This document shows, one piece after another, positions 48,884 to 56,800 of a stretch of DNA of 64,000 nt. Numbering within the stretch: the first letter of the stretch is position 1; each line of letters starts with the position of its first letter. The DNA comes from Oscillospiraceae bacterium. Its GTDB lineage: Bacteria; Bacillota; Clostridia; Oscillospirales; Ruminococcaceae. Both the position numbers and the translations under genes were made by a program. Location of the stretch: NCBI GenBank assembly GCA_009784625.1, contig WRBI01000003.1:1-64000 (forward strand). The letters run 5' to 3'. Below the pieces are notes generated by a model. That model worked only from the letters and a program-made list of their open reading frames with translations, was not told where the DNA came from and ran no database searches.

Positions 48884-48987
48884 ATGAGACAACGTGGCGC
48901 GGGTCGGTGCAATTCTGACAGCGAATCGCGTGTGTGTTATAATTGTACACCAAAAGGTAGAAACCTGAGACTGTACCCAAGTTTTAG
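48884..48987 (+). pseudogene. Degraded second AgrD-like gene
   Basis: With two frame corrections it reads ATGAGACAAC...GAILTANRVCVIIVHQKVE/PETVPKF*, parallel to copy 1 GAVLIANRSCHAIVHQEEEPETVQKLRKF*. Confidence 0.75.
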
Positions 48988-49020
48988 GCGGGCAATATTT
49001 TTCGATGTTTTAGGCCACCA

Positions 49021-49104
49021 ATCGACGAACGTTACATCAAACCTACCGAACATTACAATCGTTGGGTAAAACGCTTGCCAACCCCAAGGGGTTTGTGTTA
49101 GCAT
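49021..49104 (+). promoter_or_regulatory. Second copy of the operator/promoter cassette, upstream of agrB-like gene
   Basis: GACGAACGTTACATCAAACCTACCGAACATTACAATCGTT repeats 48603-48642 with few changes; TTGCCA (49075-49080) then TTAGCAT. Confidence 0.6.
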
Positions 49105-49132
49105 TGCTTATACGATCTTATGTATGTGAGGT

Positions 49133-49717
49133 GTGCGAGTGACACAGCAACTGGCTAACCGGGTCGCCGACTGGCTGATGCGCAGTGACGCAAACCAAGA
49201 AGCGCGAGAGGTGTACGTCTACGGCTTAGACAAGCTGTTTTCTACGCTTATAAACTTCGCGTTTGTGGTTGGGCTGGGGCTTCTGATCGGGGTTGCATTG
49301 CCGGCTATCACCTTCTTTGCGGGGTATTTTTCCTTGCGTACATACGCCGGTGGCTACCACGCGGACACACCGCGAAAGTGCTTTTTTATCAGCACTGCGA
49401 TGGTCATCCCCATTTTGTTTTTGATCCGCTTTTATCAGGTTTGGCTGGACGCGGCGGTGTTTTACACCGCTCTGGCCTGCTGTACCCTGATTCTGGTACT
49501 GTTCGTACCGGTAGGCACAAAAAACAAAATGCCGGATGCCTTAGAAAAGGTTGTCTACCGTCGCCGGTCTCTGGTAACCTTGGCGGTGCTGTTGGCGGGG
49601 TCAACAGTGCTGTTTGCGCTGTCTTTATACAGCTACGCAGCAGCGGTTCTGTTGGCGATCACACTTACAACAGCGGTTGTCGTCGCAGGAAAGATCAAGC
49701 TCCTCCAGTCGCGGTAA
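49133..49717 (+). CDS. agrB-like: Accessory gene regulator B-like (AgrB) peptide-processing membrane protein
   Basis: FFAGYFSLRTYAGGYHADTPRKCFFIS contains the AgrB His/Cys motif; multiple TM segments. Confidence 0.9.
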   Translation: MRVTQQLANRVADWLMRSDANQEAREVYVYGLDKLFSTLINFAFVVGLGLLIGVALPAITFFAGYFSLRTYAGGYHADTPRKCFFISTAMVIPILFLIRFYQVWLDAAVFYTALACCTLILVLFVPVGTKNKMPDALEKVVYRRRSLVTLAVLLAGSTVLFALSLYSYAAAVLLAITLTTAVVVAGKIKLLQSR

Positions 49718-49859
49718 CAAGCGAAAACCATATCAACACCCCCATTAACTCGCAGCAATAAGTTGTTGCGGGTTTGATGGGTTTTCGTGTACCGAATGCT
49801 TGACAATCTTATTCTACACCATTCGCGTTCAATTGTCAATATTTTCTAGAAAAAAATTT

Positions 49860-49879
49860 GGGGAGGCGCTTGCCTCCCC
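49860..49879 (-). terminator. Flagellin-gene terminator
   Basis: GGGGAGGC GCTT GCCTCCCC with T-run on the minus strand (AAAAAAATTT on +). Confidence 0.8.
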
Positions 49880-49899
49880 TTTTCGCGTTAATCAAAAGC

Positions 49900-52053
49900 T
49901 TACCGGAGAAGCTGGAGAACGCCCTGCGGGAGCTGGTTGGCTTGCGCGAGCATTGCTTGGGCAGCTTGAGTGAGGATGTTGTTCTGGGTGAACTGCATCA
50001 TCTCGGCGGCCATGTCAACGTCGCGGATTGTGCTCTCGGCGGCGGTCAGGTTTTCTCTGGCCACACCGAGGGAGTTCATGGTGGACTCAAGGCGGTTCTG
50101 CATGGCACCGAGCTGTGCGCGCTGGCTGGATACTTGATCCAGGGCGGCGTCCAGAACATCGATGGATGCGTTTGCGCCCTCGCGGGTGAGGATGGAGATG
50201 CCGGGGTTTTCTTCGTCAACGCGTTGTCTTTCACCATCTTCGTTGATAAAGTGGGAGTTGGCCATCTGGCGGACAGTCCATGCGATACCTGCTGCGTCAA
50301 CAAAGCCGAGTGAGCCGGCATTCATGTTGCGTACAGAAAGGCTGGCGCGTTGGTCTTGGCCGCCGTTTGCGCCGATCTGGAAGATCAGGGCGCTTGACAC
50401 GTCGTCGCGAGCGGCAACGCGGGCTGTGCCGACTGCAAATTCGTGGCCTTGTGCATCGTTGATCAGGGCGATGTGTGAGATAACACCGTTGGTCAATGTG
50501 CCGTTAGCGAATTCCATGGTGGCAACTGCATTGCCGGCATTGTCGCGGAAAGTAACGCCAACATCATCGCGGTAAGTATCAAAGGTCATGCCTTCCGGGC
50601 CGGAGTGAATAACGCCGGCGTCGCGCAGAAGCTGCTCAAGAGCCGCAGCGTTGTCGGCGGTGATGGGCATATCCAAGATAGCACCTTCAAGGGCGGTGAT
50701 GAAAGTAGCGTTTACATCACTGGAGTTTGTTGCGGCTGGCGGGGGTGTTCTGGTAACAAATGCGATGTCGTTAAGAGCCGCGAACAGAGCCACTGCATCT
50801 TCACGGTTAGCCGCTACACCAAGGTCTTGGATAATATCAGACAGTGCATTCCCAACGGCAGCCACGTCAGCCAAGTCGGTTGCCAAACGGGCAGGGTTAC
50901 CGTGCGGATCACGCACATTGTGCTCAGCGAGGACTTGATTAATCAAGGTCGCGGCGGTGGCGGCTTGCAACAAGTCATCATTAGCGGTAGCGCCATCCCA
51001 TTGGCCATCGACGGCGAGCGTTGCGCCCGACATCCAGTTTAAGCTGTTCACTGCGTTTTGCATTGCAGTCCGTGTTGCGGCATCTGCATTGTTTGCATTT
51101 GCATGAGTAAAAGCAGCCAAGAATGCATTGAGGTCGGCATCGGTGGTGCCCGCCAGAACAATGGCAGTTCCGTCAGGATTAACCAGATCGCCAAAATCTG
51201 CCAGAACTCTGGCCAACTCTGCTTGCGCGTGTGCCGTCAACAGTGCCGCCGCAGGAGCTGCTACAGTCGCAGTCTCGGCGCTGAGGTCAACTCTTGTACC
51301 GTCAGCCAAGTTGGTGCCAAGCAATGCGTTGATTGCGGCGGCCAGCTCGTTTGCAGCATCTACACCACCAGCCATGTTGCCGGCTGCGGCAGTAAACTCA
51401 ATGTCTCTTGCCATCTCAATGGCTTGTTCGCCAACAAAGGTAACGTCGCCGATTTGAAGCGAGATCACATTGCGGCTGACTGTCTCGCCTGTGCGCGGGT
51501 CGGTGCCGTTCATTTCTGTCACAGTGACTCTGGCGTTCAGGTCGGTCATACCGGCCAGCGCGCCCTCTACCAGCCGCAGGGTGCTCAGGTTTAGGCCAAT
51601 CACGTTGGTGTTGTCGCCAACCGCACGGTTACCGAACGAGCCGTCGATCAGATTAATGCCGTTGTAGTGGGTGCTGCTGGCGATTCTGTCCATCTCGTCA
51701 ATCAGCGCAACTACTTCGTGGTGAATCTGTTGGCGGTCGCCCTCGCCGAAAGTGGCGTTCGAGCTCATAACAGCCAGCTCACGAATTCTTTGCAGAATGT
51801 TTTGGGTCTCTTGCAGGCCGCCCTCAGCGGTTTGAATCAGGTTGATGCCCTGGCTTGTGTTCTGCTCAGCCATTGCAAGACCGCGGATCTGGCCGCGCAT
51901 ACGCTCAGAGATCGCAAGGCCGGCTGCGTCGTCCGCCGCACGGTTAATCCGGAAGCCGGAGCTCAAACGCTCAAGGTTGCGGGCAAGACCGCTGTTGTTG
52001 ATCTGAAGATTTCTGTGGCTGTTTAATGCTGGGATATTATTTTGTACTACCAT
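49900..52053 (-). CDS. Flagellin, 717 aa, with large variable central domain
   Basis: N-terminal NNIPALNSHRNLQINNSGLARNLERLSSGFRINRAADDAAGLAISERMRGQIRG and C-terminal LGAMQNRLESTMNSLGVARENLTAAESTIRDVDMAAEMMQFTQNNILTQAAQAMLAQANQLPQGVLQLLR. Confidence 0.95.
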   Translation of the reverse strand: MVVQNNIPALNSHRNLQINNSGLARNLERLSSGFRINRAADDAAGLAISERMRGQIRGLAMAEQNTSQGINLIQTAEGGLQETQNILQRIRELAVMSSNATFGEGDRQQIHHEVVALIDEMDRIASSTHYNGINLIDGSFGNRAVGDNTNVIGLNLSTLRLVEGALAGMTDLNARVTVTEMNGTDPRTGETVSRNVISLQIGDVTFVGEQAIEMARDIEFTAAAGNMAGGVDAANELAAAINALLGTNLADGTRVDLSAETATVAAPAAALLTAHAQAELARVLADFGDLVNPDGTAIVLAGTTDADLNAFLAAFTHANANNADAATRTAMQNAVNSLNWMSGATLAVDGQWDGATANDDLLQAATAATLINQVLAEHNVRDPHGNPARLATDLADVAAVGNALSDIIQDLGVAANREDAVALFAALNDIAFVTRTPPPAATNSSDVNATFITALEGAILDMPITADNAAALEQLLRDAGVIHSGPEGMTFDTYRDDVGVTFRDNAGNAVATMEFANGTLTNGVISHIALINDAQGHEFAVGTARVAARDDVSSALIFQIGANGGQDQRASLSVRNMNAGSLGFVDAAGIAWTVRQMANSHFINEDGERQRVDEENPGISILTREGANASIDVLDAALDQVSSQRAQLGAMQNRLESTMNSLGVARENLTAAESTIRDVDMAAEMMQFTQNNILTQAAQAMLAQANQLPQGVLQLLR

Positions 52054-52172
52054 TTTTCGATCCTCCGTGTCATAATTTTTTTAATGCTGCCACCGCATCT
52101 TGCGGTAGATATCTAAACAACGGCTGTCCGTGCACTGACACCCATTATTTACCAAATTTAAGGCGGGCCCGC

Positions 52173-52552
52173 CCGGCATACTCAACATCCCTGGATGAGC
52201 AGCCGGGACAGCCTGCCACGCCTCGCGAGGCGCTCCGACAGGGTCACAACTCCGCTGCCGGAAAGGTCTGCCGGGTTGGCTTTCCTTTCGGAGGATCAGT
52301 CCAAAAGGCGCAAAGCCGGCAGGATTGGCCGTTTGGTGGTAAGCGTCCGGGGCCGGTACAACATTCCGTGAAGACCGCCCAAACAGGCCACCTGGCCGCT
52401 TGACCGGGTGCGCAACACCCTGTCGTGTTCGCCGGGCTTGCTCAACGGGAGGATCAGTCCGCGAAAGAGCAAAGCCGGCAGGTTGGGCCGGGGTGGTAAG
52501 CGTCTGCGCGGACAACATTCCGGTTAAACCGCGCAGACAGGCCACTGTGACC
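52173..52552. repeat. Tandem array of ~160-bp GC-rich repeats (two fuller copies plus one partial), predicted structured
   Basis: GGAGGATCAGTCC...GCAAAGCCGGCAGG...GGTGGTAAGCGTC...ACAACATTCC...ACAGGCCAC in copies starting 52290 and 52448; partial copy with CAACATCCC at 52173-52219. Confidence 0.65.
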
Positions 52553-52641
52553 CTCCGGCGAGACGCACGCGCACTCCGCCGGGTATCTCAATCTTCTTCT
52601 AACAAGGAGGAAAGAAGAAGAGGTTGAGCAGTTGGTAAAAT

Positions 52642-52735
52642 TTACATAATGGATATTCTCTTGCTAAAAGTCGATTTATGTAATAAGATGGAATTAGTAT
52701 TAAAAATATTATGTAACAAAATATCCATTGTGTTA
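52642..52735. repeat. Inverted-repeat pair upstream of recombinase
   Basis: TTACATAATGGATATT (52642-52657) and AATATCCATTGTGTTA (52720-52735), 14/16 complementary. Confidence 0.45.
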
Positions 52736-52848
52736 CATTCAGATATACAGCGCTATATTTAGGGGAAGTTTGCCTTAACTGATCGAAAAAACATTCGCTC
52801 AAGCATAGATCAGGCGCTGTAATCCCTTGTATAAACGCAAAAAAGACC

Positions 52849-52878
52849 CATGCAACATATTGGATAATGTGTTGCGTG
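52849..52878. repeat. Near-perfect palindrome, related to 52891-52932
   Basis: CATGCAACATATT GGAT AATGTGTTGCGTG. Confidence 0.6.
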
Positions 52879-52890
52879 AGCGCACAAAAA

Positions 52891-52932
52891 AAGCCCTATG
52901 TAACATATTGGATAATATGTTACATAGGGCTT
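52891..52932. repeat. Perfect 42-bp palindrome in the recombinase leader
   Basis: AAGCCCTATGTAACATATT GGAT AATATGTTACATAGGGCTT (19-bp arms). Confidence 0.85.
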
Positions 52933-52950
52933 GAAAGGTGTGATTCAATT

Positions 52951-53541
52951 ATGGCTGTAACCCAACCGATAAGAAGTAAACAACAAGTTCGGGCATTGGC
53001 TGAGTATTATCTGCACAAAGGGCAGTTGAGGAATTATGTACTGGTTACGCTTGGCGTGCATACCGCTTTGCGGATCAGCGATCTTTTGCGGCTAAAGTGG
53101 GATGACGTCTACGACTTTGAACAAAACGTCGTGCGAAAAACTGTTGATTTGATCGAAAAGAAAACCAAGAAATCAAAGACGATTGCGCTGAGTAAGGCGG
53201 TTGCGGGGGCGCTGGCCATGCTTGCGGCTTCTTCTGCCAGACGCGGGCGGTATCTGATCGAGAACTGCGCTACCCAAAAGGCAATCGGGCGGGTACAAGC
53301 TTACCGGATTATTCGCGCCGCCGCTGAGAACTTAGGGTTTAAACAACGGTACTCCTGTCATTCCCTGCGCAAGACTTTCGGTTACCACGCCTGGAAGAGC
53401 GGGGTCTCGCCGGTCGTGATCATGGACATTTACAATCACTCGTCTCTGGCCATTACCAAGCGATACCTTGGAATCACACAAGACGACCGGGACGCGGTCT
53501 ACCTAGGGTTGAACTTTTACGATGAGGCGAAACCGGCTTAA
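52951..53541 (+). CDS. Short tyrosine recombinase/integrase
   Basis: HTALRISDLLRLKWDDV (Arg I box), CHSLRKTFGYHAWKSG (H-x-x-R) and IYNHSSLAITKRYLGI (H...Y); start ATG 52951. Confidence 0.9.
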   Translation: MAVTQPIRSKQQVRALAEYYLHKGQLRNYVLVTLGVHTALRISDLLRLKWDDVYDFEQNVVRKTVDLIEKKTKKSKTIALSKAVAGALAMLAASSARRGRYLIENCATQKAIGRVQAYRIIRAAAENLGFKQRYSCHSLRKTFGYHAWKSGVSPVVIMDIYNHSSLAITKRYLGITQDDRDAVYLGLNFYDEAKPA

Positions 53542-53817
53542 CTGCGCCTCTGATATAGTTATCGCACCTTTATTCGAAAACTTTAGGGTGGCTGGTAAAT
53601 TTTTTGCCAGTACCTGGGGGAGTTTTTTTTTGTGACGGCGCTTCGCGTTCGACTGCCGCGGAAGTTTTAGAGGATGGTGGGTTTTTTCTGTTGTCCGGGC
53701 TTACTGCGCTTGGATACGGTCAGGCGTTCTCGTATCAAGAGGGGTCCCGGCGTCGCCGAGCAGCACAAAAGCTTGGCAGCGCCGGATTTTGTAAGCGGGC
53801 GGTGTTGGGTAGAAATG

Positions 53818-56800
53818 TTAGCTGCCGGGATAGGCCGTACTGAACATCCCCCTGCCGGAATTCGCGTTCTCGCCGGTGTCGCCGTGAATCATGTACACGG
53901 TGTCCAGTACGGCGTTGCTCTCAAATGTCTGGCGTACCCTGAAAGTGTAGACAATCATCTGCTGCGCCTGTCGGCGGTTCTCAAATGAGATGTAAAGATT
54001 TTGCATTTCCTGCCGGGTATTAAATCTTATGTTTTGGTCGCGCGCAATCTCATACCGCGTATCGTGCCCGTAAAGCCGGGTGTTTGAGGGGATCCAGGCG
54101 CTTATGTCGTACTGGCCGAGCGGTGCGTCCTCGCTCAAAGAGATGGTCAGTGTGACTTCAAATGTCTGATCATCCAGCGGGCTGATCGATTGCTCAATCC
54201 GCATGTTTTCGGACTGCTCAAGCCCAAGCTCGGCCGGTGAGCCGATGTAATAGATTGACGCGCGAATCCCCTCAGGCAGATAGTCGATCTCAAAGCTCTC
54301 AAGCTCACTGCGGGAAAGGACAATGGTAGACATAAACCGGGAGGGCCGGTCCGACCAATAGCGCCCGAGGTCGGGCACACCGAACTCGATGCTGTGTTGA
54401 GTGCCGTTGATCGAATAGAGCAGGGTGGAGGTCTCCACCGCCCGGTCAAAGTTGCGGACATAGATCATCGCTTCGTACAAGGTGTGGAATCGCCAGGGCC
54501 TGTTGCCAAAAAAGAGGGCGATCTCGTCGGCGTCCTCATGCCCAAGCAGGGTAGCGGCAACCCAAACGGCGGCGGTGAGCGCGTTGTCTTCGATGATAAG
54601 TCGGGAGAAATGTCGGTTGTAAAGTTCGAGCGCGGCTTCAGTTTCCCCGATCACGGCCAGGGCGGCGATATAGTAGGCGCGAACTTCGGGGTCACGGGCG
54701 TGTTCGGCTTCGCGGAGCAGAAACTCGCCGGTCATGCTTTCATCACCCAGATACGCAAGCCCCAAACGGGCGGCGGCGGTGGCCATCGGGTCCAGCCCGC
54801 TGGCCAGCATACCGTCAAAGTAGGCGGCCATTGCGCGGCGATCAAACTGGTCGTCCTGGGCGGCAAGCAGCACAAAGGTGGTAATCCGCACATCCGAGTT
54901 CCCGCCCAGGCTGGCGCCGATCCCGCCGTTTGCGTTTTGCATATCGGCGATGTTTTCATCTGTCCGGGCGATGTAAGAGGGCACAACCAGCCCGGGCAAA
55001 GAGTCGCGCAAAGCGTGTTTGGCCACCACCCGGCTCATCCGCTGCTTTGTGATCATACAGTAATGGCCCATCAGTGAGTTGATGCTGGTGATAAACGGCT
55101 GGGCCGACTGGTCATAGAACGTGATGGTTACCGGGAAACGTGAGGCGTCCACCTCAATCGGCTGAGAAAGGTCAAGCGGGCGGCTCACAACCAGCTCAAG
55201 GTTGCTGTGAATAACCGATATCGGCAGTTCAACCGCGTCGGTATAATCGCCATACCGTGCGCGGAAGACGGCGGTGTACATCCCGGAGGGTAGCTGGCCA
55301 AAGTTCAATTGGTGGGATGTGTACGCACTGCCTGTAAAAATATAGCTTTCGGAAAACTCATCCCCGGTGATTGTGACGCTGAAATCGACTTCACTTTCCG
55401 GGCTTAACACAATGCCCTGGCCCTGCACCAGCAGTGCGATGTCGTCACCTTCGATATACTTTGTGTTCACAACCGGCCGGACAAAGAAAGGCAGGGTCGA
55501 GATGATGTTGTCCCGGCTTTGGCCGCCCATCCGGTTATTGCCCACCGCGACCGAAGTAATCCGCCAGGATGTGTTGTTGTCGGGCAGCTCAAATGAAAGG
55601 TGGGCGTACCCCGACGCATTGGTCGTTGCGGGCAGAAAAGCGGCGGTATCCCTGAAGTTGGAGCGCAGGCTGTCGTCGGTAAAGCTTAAGTCGCGGTTTC
55701 CGGTTTTGTTGGCGTCCTGATACCGGCCGCGGGTTTCGCGCCGGTGTGTGGTGAAGTATTGCCTTACCTGGTTGTTTGTACCCCGAATGTCGTGATAAAG
55801 GTCTGACAGCAGGGAGATATGCTGCTCACTCACCGCGAACACGGCCTCATCCACCACGGCTACCGCAATGCTGGCCGGCCGGCCGTTGCCATTCGGGTCA
55901 GTTGTTCGAACGGTAAGGTGAACGGTGTCGCCCGGTGAATACATTTCCCTGTCCGGGGTTACTTCGACGTTCAGGGTCATGCTTTGGTGAGTGGCGTTAA
56001 CAAAGATGCGGCCAAGCGGGTGGACTTCCCGCCCGTCAAAATAGACAGCCACCAAAAAGATATTCGGGCCGTGCGCCATATCGTACCGGAAGTCAAAAGT
56101 ACTGCCGTGTACAAGGCGGTGTTCAAACACGCCATCCTGTACAATCGAATAGAGGATCCGCCCGCCGGACGCCGCCGGCTGGCTGTCATGTAAAACATTA
56201 AAGCGGATCACCTCGCCCACATTCATCTGGATAAAGTTTAGGTGGCCGAAATGGGCGGGGATATCCGCCCCCTGTGTGATGTTGCGGGCAGCCAGCGAAT
56301 AGCCGTATATAACGGGGTCGTCTTCGTCTATCCCCCAATCTTCCCGGAAGAGGGAGGAGTTGGGGTAATACCCCCAGCCGATGCGGCTGTTGCCCTGCGT
56401 GTCGTTTGCGGTGATGACCGCGTGGGCAAAGGCGCTGTGGCTAAAATCTATGCCGACACGCCCGGTGTAAATGATGTCATTGATGGTCACCACGCCGTCT
56501 TGGGTATTGACCAAAAGCTGTTGTATCCCGCGCGTTGATGTTAGCCGGATATCAATGTCGGGGTTGGCAGCAACGATATGCTGATAAGAGTAATCCGGGT
56601 CAAACAGCCACTGCCGCCAGTGGGCGGGGTTGTGGCGGACACGCTCGCCGTCCAGGCCTAAAAAGTCCCAGCTCAGGTCGATCCTTATATCCTGTATATC
56701 GACCGGCCGGCCGCGGGCAATCTCAAGCATCCGGTCGTTGCCCAGCCGCCAAAGGGAAAACTCGTTGTCCGTTGCTTCTTCGAGCAGGGCCTCAGACGCA

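Noticed and set aside
48875-49069. 64-aa ORF MSVMRQRGAGRCNSDSESRVCYNC...STNVTSNLPNITIVG as a real protein
   Set aside because: It reads the decayed agrD in the wrong frame, then the operator repeat; the kinase-like tail STNVTSNLPN is the duplicated cassette.
52081-52545. 154-aa minus-strand ORF in the flagellin leader
   Set aside because: Coincides with the structured tandem repeat array; no protein-like features beyond translated repeats.
52290-52552. c-di-GMP-I (GEMM) riboswitch upstream of flagellin
   Set aside because: Only the word GCAAAGCC resembles GEMM; the remaining conserved segments could not be aligned, and the word is on the strand opposite to flagellin transcription. An Infernal search would decide.
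52951-53541. Integrase as marker of a prophage or ICE
   Set aside because: No phage structural, conjugation or excision genes, no tRNA attachment site in the window; a stand-alone recombinase fits better.
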